Shown: positions 35,650 through 48,005 of the stretch, in pieces
How the letters are laid out: every line of letters begins with the position of its first letter
Numbering within the stretch: position 1 is the first letter of the stretch
Assembly: GCA_030761205.1 (NCBI GenBank)
Contig: JAULJL010000017.1
Coordinates: 7,760,001-7,824,000, forward strand
DNA length: 64,000 bases
Direction: 5' to 3'
Origin: Fremontodendron californicum
Taxonomy: Eukaryota > Streptophyta > Magnoliopsida > Malvales > Malvaceae
Notes under the pieces: generated by a model
What the model saw: the letters and a program-made list of their open reading frames with translations, nothing else
Told to the model about the DNA's origin: nothing
Databases searched by the model: none
Position numbers and translations under genes: made by a program

Positions 35650-37813
35650 TCAAGAATGATCAAAATCCTGAATGTGAACGTTTAATCTTCTAAGCCAAAT
35701 AGAATGAGTAATCATGTGGAAGACATCATATCTCTTTGGAGTTGCATTCACCACAAAATGCCTTTGCACTTGTTTCACTCTCCTTTGCATTCTCAAATAT
35801 TGCCTTTGAGAAATGCCCATCAGGATCTTTTTTATGTTCGGGATGTCCTTCACCGCAACCTGAACTGAGAATGATTTCCAATTCAGGACATCACTGAAAG
35901 GGGCCACATAGCTGTCTGAGATCAAAACTGGAACACATTCCGCATAGATAGCCTCCACGATTCTCGGGCTTGCCACTTCATATCCGCTCGGACAAAGGCA
36001 GAACCTGCTGTTCTTAAGCTTTGACATGTAAGAAACTCCCTTGGGAAGTTGGTCGTAGACTTGGACATCAGGGTCCTGTTTGTCTTTCCACTCATTCAGA
36101 AGGAGGTGCCTGATGTAGCCATGGAGACGGCCTGCGAAAAAGGCAAGAATGGACCGACGAGAAGGAGAAGGACCTCCTAATATCCCTTCCACTTCGCCTG
36201 TTAAGAGATTGATTTCTGGAAATGAGGCATCTTTAGCTGGATTAAATCCTTCAGAAGTGTTTGCATTACATAAAACTCTAATGGATTTATGGAACAAATT
36301 AGGAACATAGGAGGATGTCCGCGGCCCCTGAAAAATCAAGGGAAAACAATAATTCAAAATCCATTTGGTTTTCTAGGCTTGATTGCAGCTTCACAATTTT
36401 CATCAACTAGAAGGATTTGCTTAGGCTTGGAGGGTACATTACTCTATGTTACTCGGACTCGGGTGTTAGCGTCGGACACGGATATGTGTCCTACACGAGT
36501 ATGTTCAATTTTTTCTAAGATTTCCATGTATTTGAAGGGTCTTGGAAGATCATATCCCTATACCCATATCCGGATATGCGTCGGACATGAGTGTCGGACA
36601 CGACTACTTCAATAAAAATAAAAATCAGAGCAACATAGCAATTACTTACCCAATCATGGCAGGAGAGCATGAAATGGTCTGCACCAAGGCTTCGATTCCA
36701 GTAAGGATGTTTACTGGCAATGACATCGATGTAATCTACAACAGCTCGTCCGATGGCATCTGTGTTAAAGGTTTCAGGTTCATAGAGGTAATGAACCAGC
36801 ATGACAACACTGAAAGGAAGGAAATAAACCAATGCTTCATCAGGGTTTTCAGTTCTATAAAATTTGCCCTTTTCCAGTTCATGAATGAACCTTCCCTCTG
36901 ACGAATATATGCTCCTGCATGGACCGTTATGGAATATTGGTGGCTCTCCCTCCTGGTACACATAAATCTTGAAGAGCTTCTCCATCTCTAAGTAACTCCT
37001 AAATTATTTCAATTAGAAAGGTTAATTAATTGTGAACTTATAATAATAATAATAAAAAAAACCTTCATTGATTGAATTAGTAATTTATTATACCTATGAA
37101 AAGAATTTGCATTCCTGTATATTGGACCCTGGGGCACATAATCTGGGTCTTGATGGATCGATGTCAAATTCCTAACTAGAGCAGCCTCTTTTATGGAAGA
37201 CCGAGCTCTCGCCAAATTTGCTTCAAGCCTCTCCAACTTGCTGTTTCTCTTTACAACTCTTGTCGTGGATGTAACATCAATATCTTCAGATTCGTTATTC
37301 TTCGACATGTCCTGCTTTTTGTCCACAGTTTTGAACCAACACCATAAAAGACATTTTTCAGTTAGAAACTTAGAATTTAATGTCAAAAGTAATGAAACAA
37401 AAAAGGGTTTAAAAAGAAAAAAGAAAAACTCTTACAAGTTGAACCGTTTCTTTGTCAATAAATGCATCTGAAAAGGGCATATTGGAGGCAAAATAATCTC
37501 TTTCAGCTTCCAGGAAAGAAGAATCTGTCGAGGACCCATTGAAGGTGGAAGAAGACCCTTCGACTTCGACTATGGAATTATTAGAATTTGGCTCTTCTAC
37601 TAGTGAAGAAGGATAAGAAGCGAAAGAGTGAGCAAATCTCCATGTCCATGGAGAAGACAATGGAGACAAACTAGAGGGCTGAGGACCCAATGTAGACACA
37701 AGAATTAAAAACACAACCAAAGGTATAACAAGGAATAAAACCAAATTCAATGAAGAAAACCAGAAAGATGAAGGACTCTGAGTCTGAGGCTTGTCACAGT
37801 GAGGAGGTGCCAT
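35650..37813 (-). CDS. GT47 exostosin-domain glycosyltransferase, copy A
   Basis: Four exons on the minus strand: 37436-37813, 37094-37311, 36650-36998 and 35650-36327. They encode 540 residues with intron phases 0, 2, 0 and canonical splice sites. The N-terminus (residues about 20-45, SSLNLVLFLVIPLVVFLILV) is a signal anchor, followed by a Ser/Pro/Thr-rich stem, as in Golgi type II glycosyltransferases. The exostosin/GT47 domain runs from about residue 205 (EMEKLFKIYVYQEGEPPIFH) to near the end. Typical motifs are NPDEALVYFLPFS, HPYWNRSLGADHFMLSCHDW, NTSEGFNPAKDASFPEINL and CLCPSGYEVASPRIVEAIYAE. The family resembles Arabidopsis At5g03795-type probable glycosyltransferases; the acceptor is not known, plant cell-wall polysaccharide or glycoprotein being likely. 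Its tandem relative lies 3 kb away at 40946-43081. Intron 3 carries a hAT-like MITE (36444-36638). Confidence 0.93.
36444..36638. mobile_element. hAT-like MITE of the CTATGTTRCTC family in a GT47 intron
   Basis: 195 bp from CTATGTTACTCGGACTCGGG to GAGCAACATAG. The ends are inverted repeats, and the interior contains two inverted GTGTCGGACACG-type words. The flanking 8-mers ACATTACT and CAATTACT agree at six of eight positions. It lies wholly inside intron 3 of GT47 copy A, downstream of the donor at 36649, and leaves both splice sites intact. Confidence 0.82.
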
Positions 37814-38497
37814 ATAACTTCAATAGTCTTCAATAAAATTCTGTGTTCTAATTAACTTGCTATCAGAAACTGAAAACAAAAATGAAAATTAATAAGTTTG
37901 GTGAAGTTAGTAAGTGGAGGTGGGATTCATTTCTTGATCGCTGGTTATTCTTTGCTGCCCGCCAGAGATATTCTCGAAACAAGGTGCTTGCTGCATGCGG
38001 CTACAGCAGCCTTTTTTTTAAGTGTAACGTTCACCATTGCAGTTAATGAAGAAGTTTCTTTGAGTCGACGCTTCCTCTTTTATTGGCTCTATTTCCCAAT
38101 GTAAATCAAAAAACAAATATATTTGTTTGTGCTTCCTCTTTTCTTAGGATATCAAAGATTTATGGTGATTAAATTAATTACTTGCCATGCGTATTTGCAC
38201 CGTTGCTGCTAGAAAGAAGATAGCTGCTGCTTTGCTTTTCTTTTTGGTTTCTACTTTTGACTCAAGGATGACTAAAAGTTAAGGCTGAATTTGAAGCTTA
38301 AAAGAAAAATTTGACCCCCTTTACAAGGTTTCATTTCATTACCCAAGTACCATAACAAGAGGAATATGCTAGCAAAATGTGAAATCTGATATAATATCAA
38401 ATACCCATTTCATATACACATGTGTCTTTAGACTAAAAATTAATGCAAGTTCTTTCTTGGGATCATTCCTTTTACTTATATAGAAACTTTAAAACAA

Positions 38498-38530
<33 letters not shown>

Positions 38531-40945
38531 AATTCTCCAAGTTGTTGTAGGAATGAAGTTGATGCCAAGAGATGAAGAAAGATGAAAATATATGGATTTT
38601 AAACTTGAGCCAATGAGAAGTAAGATCTGGTGATTCAAAGCATCATTTCCCAGCGACCCAAATCTTTTAATTACTCGAAAATTTGGGCCAAGACTGCTAC
38701 TGCTAGTCTATTCTTAATAGATTTTTAATAAGATGGATATCACAATTCGTATATACGTGTTATATTTTATATTTTTTTATATTAAATAGAAATATGATAT
38801 ATGTATTAAGCATATCGTTTTAATTGTGTTTAAACGTATTATACATGTTTATTATATTTTTTTTTTGTTTATTAAACATATCATATTTATTTGGTATTTT
38901 TATATCGTATTCACAATTTTTAATTTAGATACGAGCACTAGGGATCGGGGATGCTTCAAGATCTGAGTTAGGGGGCCGTCGCCATCACGGACATTGGTGC
39001 ATAGGATTTAGGAATTAGGACCATTGCTCTTTGAGACTTGAGAGAACCAAGATAAAACTCATTAATTTTAACCCTGAATAATAACATTACGGTGAATAAA
39101 TGAATGAAGTAAACATCAATGCACACTCCAAAAATTAAAATAGACAAAAATAATGTGGGACAAGACAACCATTATAAAATAACAGGGAAACTCGTGAATT
39201 TTTTTATTTAAAGGAAAATAAGGTCTTGTTAATTTGGAAATTAAATTAAGACATAAATGTTATTTACAAACCAAATTTACCTAATTACCACCCTTTCATT
39301 AACTTCATGACAAAGAACCATGGCTTAAAAACCAGACCAAAAAAAGAACTTAGCCCAAAAGAGAAACCCAAGACAAAAAGAAAAATCCCTTTCAAACCAT
39401 TGCCGCTGCTCTCTCCAATTCTTAATTTTGTAATTAAAACATGAAATGCAGGACGGTGATGTAACCGTCTTTGTTTTTTTCTTCTTCATATTTTTTTGAG
39501 AGTTATGTTATTTGAATTTTGATAAGTGTCGGATATGAATATATGTCTGATATAAATATATCAATTTTAAAAAAAAAAAAATTCAATATATTTGGAGGAC
39601 TATACCTCATACTCATATAACAAACTGAATCCATCGGAATTGAATAAAAACGACTCAAATCTAAACAATCCAAAAGATTGACTCAAAATAATATTAATTT
39701 GATTTTAAAATTTAATAATTTAAACTCATCAAAATAATAAAAATTCAAATAAACTGTGTGTCAAATTCAAAATGATTTGATCTGAAATAACTCGCTCCAA
39801 TCCGATCAATTTTTAATCAACTATATTCCAACAACTAGGAATAGGAAGGATCCAAGTTCCTTTTCTAAATGGGTCCAGTCCATTAACTAAAAGTTCTTGG
39901 GCCCAGCCCACCTTCCTACATAGGAACTGGATCCATTGGTGTTTTGGGAAAACTAACTGCCCTGTCCTGGACTATTTCAAAAGACAAAGAAGGAAAACTT
40001 CAACAATTGTTAAGTGGGGCTGCACCAATGTCACTTACCAAAATAAGAGTTACCCATCGAGCAATACTCGAATTTAAATCTGATAATATTGGATATGATA
40101 TGAAAAAATAATTAAAACACGACACAACATGGAAAAAAAAAAAAACACGGACACCACACGAATACACAAATGTATCAAAATCTATCTAACACAAATTATT
40201 AACATATCAAAATTTATATAAATATAAAACATGTTAAACACGAGTATGACACGAAAAAAATCTACGAACACGACACGAATTGCCAGGTACACTCGAACTG
40301 GTCTTTCTATTAAATAGGGTCTTGCTTGACTTCCTTTCTATGAAATGATTCATACTATACCATTCATGTGAATATAAGAAAACCTGAAGCAGACTAGAAT
40401 CAAAGTGCCTACTAAAGAACCAAAACCAAACCTGTATTTCTATCAGACTATTCATTAACTGCCAATATCTTACAAAGACAATGATGAATGTTAGACAAAA
40501 ATCTTAAACATGTATAAATCCAGATAATTTTTCTAGGAAGGAAAACATATAAGCCCATATTCCTGTAAATTGTGAACATTTCATAAACTTTTTAGCATAC
40601 TGCAAGTGAAATTGGGGTATCAAAACAAGGTTCTGCTGTATAAAGCAGATAAGTTCATGTGACAAATACAAATACTAGCTCCATGTTTAAGCCATTAGTT
40701 AATAAAGAGAAGTTAGTGAGGAGAAGGGGCATCTCTTTCCAGACAATCAATGCTCTAATGACATGATTTCTTAGCTCCAAACATAATCTGTTTCTTTAAT
40801 GAAGAAATGGAACCTGAACCTGATCAGGCAACTCTTTCCAGATAATGCAGTTCTTAGCCCCAAATTTGGTTCTTTTCATATTTGATATGGCTAAATCTCT
40901 AGTACACAAACAAGAATTCTGACACTGATCATTACAGGTTGTGGA
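37814..40945. other. Spacer between the two GT47 genes
   Basis: It probably contains the promoter of copy A (minus strand, just above 37813), though no clear TATA box is seen. Bases 38504-38528 are a (TA)n tract. About 38740-38940 and 40070-40300 are copies of the AT-rich dispersed repeat with CGACACGAA and AATTTATATAAATATA words. About 39500-39640 looks like a very diverged CTATGTT-family MITE. Nothing protein-like is seen. Confidence 0.45.
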
Positions 40946-43081
40946 TCAACTATAAATTCGTACATTCAACCTGCGAAGCCATATCGAATGAATTATCATG
41001 TTAAAGACATCATACCTCTTGGGAGGATCGTTCACTAAAAAATGCCGCTGCACTTTTCTGACATGCTCTACCATTCTAAGATATTGATCTTCAGATATCC
41101 CCATAAGAATTTTCTTTAGGTTTGGTATTTCACTCACTGGAACTTGGACCGAAAACGAGTCCCAATTAAGAACATCACTGAAAGGAAGGACATAGTGCTG
41201 TGATATTAGTACCGGAACACATTCAGCATAAATTGCCTCAACAATTCTTGGACTGGCAACTTCATGCCCACTTGGACATAAGCAAAACTTGCTCTTCTTC
41301 ATCATGTCATCATAGGAAAGTCCTTGTGGAAGTTTTCCATAGATTTGCACATCTTTATCCCTTCCTTTCCAATGCTTAAACAGTACTGCCCTAATTTTAC
41401 CATGATATAACTTACCTGCAAAGAATGCTAAGACTGACCGATTTGATGGAGGCAAACTGGTAGTAAGATTCACAATTTCCCCTTTTATCAGATTGATTTC
41501 AGGAAATGATGCATCTTTCTTTGGATTAAAATACTCAGAAGTGTTTGCATTGCATAGTACTCTGATGGCATTGTAGTAGAGTTCTTTCACATACCAGGTT
41601 GCCCGTGGCCCCTATAACCCATCAAGAAACATTAATTCACTTCCAAGGTAAAATTCTTACAGAAGTTAAAGCCAGAGAAAGAGTCAATCAGTGGATTAGT
41701 ATTCAAATTTACCCAGTCATGGCAGGAGAGCATGAAATGATCAACTCCAATGCTTCTGTTCCAATATGGATGCTTGTGAGATATGACTCGAACATAATCG
41801 ACAATTGTACGCTCCATCACAGCTTTATCGCGGATAATTGGATCGAACAGATGCTCAAGTATCATCACAACACTAAAAGGAAGGAAATAAACATGAGCTT
41901 CATCAGGATCCCAAGTTCGATACGTTTTATCCTGTTCCATCAAGCTAAAGAACAGCCCTTCCATAGAGTATATATTCTTGCAAGTACCATAATGAAATAA
42001 AGGTGGCTCCCCCTCTTCATAAACAAAAATCTTGAACATCTTTTTCATTAACAGGTAACTCCTGAGACATAGAGAACAAAGAAAAAAAAATGACTTAAGG
42101 ACTGAGAAGTGACAAGAAAAACATCCATGTGCATTTCAATCCTTGAACCAACATATTATTCAAGTTGCTTTTGTTTGCACATTAGAACCCCCCCAAAAAA
42201 ATGATCATAAACTCAATCAATTAAAGTAGACAAGATTCGAAACCCTTACATTTCTCCAAGGTATCATTAATTGTTCTGATTGATTTCTATGTTTCATATA
42301 CATTAATTAATACCTAAAGTGTTTGAGACACGTAGAAATCAACAGCAAACCGTAAGGTTTTGCATGTGTTTGATGAAATTCATGTTTGCAATAATGAAAA
42401 AAAAAATGAAAAACAGGGCATATCTTATAACCTTGATACTCAATTTCAAGGCATTTCAGGGGGCTTTTATGGGACTCTTGCATGTAAAATTAACAAGAAA
42501 ATTGAAAATATTAATTGACAGTGGATTGAATGATTGAGTACCGGTGAAATGCATGAGCATTCCTGTAAATGTTGCCTTCCGGGACATAATCCAAATCCTG
42601 AAGATCCAATGTGCGGTTGGGGTTTAACATATCTTCTTTTATCAAAGCTCTAGCTCTAGCAAGACTGGCTTCAACCATCTCCAGCCTTTCGTCTCGGGGC
42701 TTACCTCTTTTCATAAGAGATTCGTCGTCCGAAATCCTTTCTAGATTTATAAATTCTTTTGCCTTCTGCTTTCTTCTATCCTGAAGAACAAACATGAACA
42801 AGGAAATGAATGAATCAGTGGCTCTAGTTAATGTTATAAAAATTACTATTGAAGAGAAAGGGAGAGGAAGATGAATATATATGTATATATACAATGGCAT
42901 GATGAGAAGAATAAGGTAAAGAAGAGAAGGCCCCAATGCTAGAAGTCCAAGTCCATGGAGATGCCAAATAAAACCATGACAGTCCTTTTGAAACCTTGGA
43001 AAGGACAACGGCGGAAGCAACAGCAATGGCTAATACAGCCAAAAGAATCAAGTTTGAATGTTTTCTCATATATCTCCTCAT
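40946..43081 (-). CDS. GT47 exostosin-domain glycosyltransferase, copy B
   Basis: Four exons on the minus strand: 42893-43081, 42542-42780, 41713-42061 and 40946-41611, giving 480 residues. Intron phases (0, 2, 0) match copy A, and exon 3 is the same length (349 bases), so the two arose by tandem duplication. The start is the ATG at 43081. Residues about 10-28 (LILLAVLAIAVASAVVLS) form the signal anchor. A basic/acidic stem (RRKQKAKEF..., LARARALIKEDM) follows. The GT47 domain has MKKMFKIFVYEEGEPPLFHY, DPDEAHVYFLPFS, SCHDW, NTSEYFNPKKDASFPEINL and CLCPSGHEVASPRIVEAIYAE. Expected to be a Golgi type II glycosyltransferase; donor and acceptor unknown. Copy B has a shorter N-terminal stem than copy A. 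The short third intron (41612-41712) lacks the MITE of copy A. Confidence 0.93.
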
Positions 43082-43196
43082 CTCTGTCTTTGTATTCAAG
43101 TGTTTACAGTAATTGAATTGAATGAAAGGTGCATGAGTTGTGTCTTGAGAGCCAGGGGTACAGGGACATTTTTATTAAGGCTCCAAGTAATTTGGG

Positions 43197-43680
43197 TTAC
43201 AAGTGTTCATGGTACCGGATTCAGAATAATGATATTAATATCATATTTGTTTGTTAAAGTTTTAATTCAGTTCGATAATTAGTTTCAAAATTTATCCAAT
43301 TTCGTTCATATTTATAAATGGTATAACCCAAGCTCTTCAGATCCATTCATATTTTTTTTGCCTAAATTTTTATTTGTTTAATCTTTAATATTTTAATCTT
43401 TTTATTAAATTTTAAAATATAAATAACTTAATATATTTTTTAATATTTATATTATAATATTATTTATTTATTTTTTATAAAATATAAATTATAAAAATAA
43501 ATTAGGTCGAACTGAATTTGAACCTTGAATGTTGAAATCAAGCTTAATCTATTTTCTAGACGTGGTTCATTTTTTTTTTAAATTTAATACTTTTGTTCAA
43601 ATTTTTTAAATATCAAATAAATTTCAAATTCAAACTTAAACGAATAACTCAATTTGTGAATAGATCCGCTAGCTTTGCTC
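43197..43680. mobile_element. Decayed hAT-like MITE related to 47472-48005
   Basis: Shares with the element at 47472 the order of phrases GTTCATGGTACCGG, AATATCATATTTGTTTG, AACTTAATATATTTTTTAAT and GAACCTTGAATGTTG, on the same strand. The ends are approximate and no target duplication is visible. It lies just upstream of GT47 copy B. Confidence 0.55.
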
Positions 43681-43689
43681 CTATTCAAG

Positions 43690-44570
43690 TGTTTACGGCA
43701 TGATCAAAACTTACAAATGTAAACTAATCATGACATATCTAACTATAAAAATGTAAAAAAAAAAAAAAAAAAGATCAGATTGAGCATTGACCACCTGTGG
43801 CAAATTAATAAAGGGCATCAGATCAAAGTACATTTTCATTTATATATTATCTAACTGAACTAAAATCTACCCTGAATTTAGCTTGAATGATGATATTATT
43901 GTAAACTAAAAAAAAATGGGGAAAAAAATGGGTTGCAAGCAATTAATCACTTTGACTTTGTTGATATAGTTTGCAAAACACGAGAGCGTCAGATTTGGGA
44001 TGCTCCTCCATGCACACATTAATTTCTATCATTAACTGTTGTCAGCACCGAATTAATTCATATTATTATTATTATTTTATCAAAGATGATTATATTTATT
44101 TATATATATATATTAATTAATACAAACCATGCATCGTCCAAGCCAGACTTACCACTGAATTACAATTTTCGATACTGTTCTTGCATGCTTTTTCTGACCA
44201 CTTTATTTATTTATAAGAAAGAGTTCAAGGTGATACAATAATGGAAAAGAAAAAAAAAAGTTCTCCAGAGATAAGGTAGAATTACGTTAACACCCTTGAT
44301 TTTGCCACTTCAGACAACCTTAAAGTCGGTTGGTTCCCGCCAAAAGCGTGAGTTTCACTGAATGCATGAACACCTCCTCCTCTCGCCACGTGTCCTTTGG
44401 ACCAGTTCTCCTGCCACGTAGCCTCTGACACTTCTCCTTCTACTCCTTTCATCTGATTTTTAAGGGGAAAAAAAAGGAAGAACTCAACGCAACTCCTGAA
44501 CTTTCAACTGTGGGCACTGGGCAGTCTCCAAAATTATCCTCGATCTCCCAAACCTTATTTGAAACATCCA
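43690..44570. other. Intergenic and upstream region of the broken membrane-protein gene
   Basis: AT-rich DNA with no gene to about 44270. Then a GC-richer stretch follows with a G-box-like CCACGTGTCC near 44385 and CCACGTAG near 44415, likely old promoter and 5' untranslated sequence of the pseudogene starting at 44571. Confidence 0.45.
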
Positions 44571-45493
44571 TGGAGGTTCCCGCGGGATTGTTGGCTAAAC
44601 TCTGGAGTTTTGTTTCATTTTTTCCCATCTTTTGTTTGCTCATTCTCCTTGGCCTCTTCAAAGGCAAGTTATTTTTTTTTTTAATTTAAAAACATTGAAA
44701 TTTCCTTCTTTTGGTATTAGTTTACAAATTAAAAACTACACTTGTTTAAATTGTTGCCTTTATGTGAATGTGAAGTTAGTTGATGATTTTTGAGAGCTCT
44801 GCTGGGTGCCATCGGCTAATGCTTGTGTAGTTCAAAGAAATTAAGGAGTCACAACTCAAAAGGATGAATGGATGGTGAGATTAGTGATCATTGCAAAAAT
44901 GGGTGTTTTGTTTACTTTTTGCATCTGTTTTTTCTGTTAACAGCTGCAATCATTGGTCCTGTTGTAGTGGGAATTATTGTGACTGGGGAATTCAGCATTG
45001 TTTGTTGGGCTTTGGCCTGCAGCACATCTTCTTTGGATGCAAAGTAAGAGGGTTTTCGTTTTGATCTTTGCTGCATACTAGTCAATAAGTATAAGTAAAC
45101 TCTTCAGATATATTCCATTTTGTGATTTTGTCCTTGCAAGGTTATCAAAATTGCCAGGTTATTTGTTGGTTCGCTTTACTGGCATGTTAGTCGATGTGCC
45201 TTTGATTATAGCTCTTACTCTGTGGAAAAGTCCATATATGCTGTTCAAAGGATGGAAGAAGATTTAATTGGCAGGGAAGGACCATTCTTGGAGACAGTGT
45301 GTTGTGTTCCCTTTGCTGGTTGAGCAATCCTTTTATGGCCCTTTGCTGTTGTGGGAGCTATCGTTGCAAGCTTCTTTGTGGGACTCTATGGTGGAGTTAT
45401 TGTGCATCAGGTCTGGAAAAAATTCCTTTCTCCAATCTCCATTACTGCACTCTATACATGTCTTTTGTTTCAATTGGTTTCAAGTTTTGTCTA

Positions 45494-45524
<31 letters not shown>

Positions 45525-46888
45525 AAAATCCAGAAAGATTCACTGCATATGGGATTTTCCTATATCATATCCATGGTTTCGCTATTTGATGAATATGTAA
45601 ATGATTTACTCTACTTGAGGGAAGAATCCTGCCTGCCCAGGTACATCATGTTTTGATGTTCATTAGTTTAGTTCCTGGGATGAAAAAGGTTGGCAACAAT
45701 TGTTACAATGAACTGGAGAATAAGGAGAGGGTTCATCCAGCAAAAAAACTCATTTCAGAAAACTCAAGAACATTGAAGTGTGCAATCCAACAATACAGAC
45801 CTATGCAGGTCTGCTCTTTGACCTATAATATCAAATTAATGTCTAAAGTACAAGAAGTCAATTATGTTCCAAATTTTGACAGGTATGGGACTGGCTTTTT
45901 AAATCCTGTGAGGTGAATGGTAGGATACTGCTCCGTGAAGGCCTAATAACTATCAAGGGCATCGAGGAATGAATTGTGAAGGGCAATTGTAGAAAGCTCT
46001 GTTGCTCCGACTCTTCATTTTTCTTAAAGTACTCGTGTCCGATGCATATTTGGACATGGGTATGGGGATATGACCCTTCAAGGACTATCCAAGTACATGA
46101 AAAAACTTAGAAAAACTGAACATACCCGTATCCGACACTCACACCCGAGTCCGAGTAACATAGGTAGAAAGTTGGGTATAAAACTACATGCTTGGTCCAT
46201 ATAGCAGTGTCTGCTGGCATCAGCTAAGTGTGACTCATCTGGCTTAGTGATCAGTACGTTTCTTCTCTCACTTTTTTTCTATTAGCTTTGTGGAGGATGT
46301 TAGGTTTACAATCATGATTATCTACCTGATTGAATTTCCCAGGTGACAATGTGGAATTGACAAGGAGTAATGTGCAAAGGGACAAGGTGTTTGAATGGTT
46401 CATTGAACCACTCTTGATCATGAAAGAGCAATTAAAGAAACTCCAATTAGATGAAAGTGAAGAAACTTGCCTGAGGAAGCTGGTTATCCTTCCGATGATA
46501 GTGTCAGGAGAGCACAGTTTCAAGCCAAGTTATAAAAGCTATAATCTGAAAACTAAACAATTCTTTGAACTCATTGCCTGATCTCTGTACTGCCCATCTG
46601 ATTGTGCATTATTAATCCTTATCTAGGATGCTACTTGGAGCCATTACCTGGGCTGAAGTTTTATAGTCGATTCCGAAACTTGATTAAACTTAGTAGGGAA
46701 TTGTAGCTTCTATGTCCCCGATACCAACCTTCCGGCGTCACTTTAGGAATTTGGTGAAGCTGTTATATATGGAGTCCATTCAGGCTAGTGCTTCAGCCAA
46801 TCATATTGGAGGGATTCTAAAAGCCAGATGTAGTGGAAAGAAATCAACTGAAAGGAGGAATAAGAAAGATATGAAAATGATGATGTAG
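44571..46888 (+). pseudogene. Broken gene for an At3g27390-like multi-spanning membrane protein
   Basis: Exon pieces in order: 44571-44663 (MEVPAGLLAKLWSFVSFFPI, hydrophobic), 44944-45042 (AAIIGPVVVGIIVTGEFSIV), about 45130-45415 (LWKSPYMLFKGWKK ... LIGREGPFLETVC ... GLYGGVIVHQ), 45535-45640 (SLFDEYVNDLLYLREESC), about 45700-45808 (KLISENSRTLKCAIQQY), 45883-45995 (VWDWLFKSCEVNGRILLREG), about 46345-46510 (VFEWFIEPLLIMKEQLKKLQ) and about 46710-46888. Together they follow a conserved plant membrane protein of unknown function. Damage: a frameshift before LIGREGP, an extra Cys codon or shift in ETVCCVPFAG, a TGA after PFAG, another TGA in GIEE*IVKGNC, a missing central block after the second exon, and a MITE inserted at 45997 in coding sequence. 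The first intron would need a GC donor (AAAG|GCAAGT). The fragments' similarity is clear; the exact boundaries are inferred. Confidence 0.82.
45997..46163. mobile_element. hAT-like MITE with perfect 8 bp target duplication
   Basis: 167 bp, CTCTGTTGCTCCGACTC at the left and GAGTCCGAGTAACATAG at the right, inverted repeats of each other. A perfect 8 bp duplication GTAGAAAG (45989-45996 and 46164-46171) places it in the hAT group and fixes the ends of the whole family. It interrupts the coding sequence of the At3g27390-like pseudogene after the GNCRK codons. Confidence 0.92.
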
Positions 46889-47035
46889 AAGGGAATAGAG
46901 CATATGCAAATGTGGATGTAGTGTAAATGGCCTTTGTACAGTTACATTTGTTGTAGAATTTGGTTAGAATCTTTAGGTAAGAGATGTAAGAATTAGTCCT
47001 GAATTATACATTTTTTGTAAAGGTTGAAACATGAC

Positions 47036-47106
47036 CTATGTTACTTCGACTCTTTGTTTTCTTTGAAGTATCCGTGTACACTCAGTTCCGAGTCCGAATA
47101 ACTTGA
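47036..47106. mobile_element. Internally deleted copy of the CTATGTTRCTC MITE
   Basis: About 71 bp with both ends (CTATGTTACTTCGACTCTTT; GTTCCGAGTCCGAATAACTT) but without most of the interior. It lies 0.9 kb from the full copy at 45997. Confidence 0.65.
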
Positions 47107-47471
47107 GAGAACTGTTTCACTGAGAATGCAAACATTGTAATCATGCTTCTCTCAACTATTTTGTTGTTTTACAGGCTACAGAGAAGAATCATCCTGTCTC
47201 AAGGATGTGAGCCGTTTCCATAGAAAACTAAGCACCCAACCTGGACCTAAAAAACAAAAGATTTTAGTGTTCAATACATTTTTTCAACGCTTGAACCAGT
47301 GAGGAATCAATCTGAGGTTAACCCAAGTCTCTATCTATAGTTTCCTCTGTTCTGTTATTGTTTTCTGCTATGATTGCTTGAGTTGCTTAAGTATCTGCAG
47401 ACCACAACCACCTCATTTTCATGGGCTGTTGGATTTTGTTTACTCAATAATTGTTGCAGGTCAGTTGTAAC

Positions 47472-48005
47472 TAGAGGGTTTCCATGAGCCGGGTTCGGGT
47501 CGGATTTATGTACGATATCAACATCATATATGTTTGCTCAAGTCCAGCCCAACTTGAAATATAAGCCTAAAATTTTGTCCAAATCCGTCCATATTTGTAT
47601 ATGAATAGCCCAAGTCCATTTAGGCCCGCCCATATTATTTTTTCTAAAAAAATGATATTTTTATTTAATCTTTAGTAATTTTATATTTTTTTTATTAAAT
47701 TCTTAAACATAGATAACTTAACATATTTTTGAATGTTCATATTATAACATTATATATATTTAATCTTTATATGGCATAAATTACATAATATATATAAAAA
47801 TAAAATATTATTTAATTAAAAAAGGGCCGGGTCGGACCGAGCTCGAACCTTGAATGTTGGAGTCAAGATCCGGTCTATTTTTTAAACGGATCTCATTTTT
47901 TTTGTCCAAATCTATATTTCAAGCATAATATTTTTATCCAAATCCTTTCAAATATCGAGTGGGTTTTCGGGTTTGGGCAAGTAGCCCGACCCTTGGACCG
48001 ATCTA
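47472..48005. mobile_element. hAT-like MITE, 534 bp, perfect 8 bp duplication
   Basis: Begins TAGAGGGTTTCCATGAGCCG and ends GACCCTTGGACCGATCTA. GC-rich arms (GGGTTCGGGTCGG; GTAGCCCGACCC) enclose an AT-rich core. Flanked by GTTGTAAC at 47464-47471 and 48006-48013. No ORF. Confidence 0.88.

Noticed and set aside
36328..36649. Insertion in GT47 copy A considered as gene disruption
   Set aside because: The MITE lies within intron 3 and both splice sites are canonical and intact.
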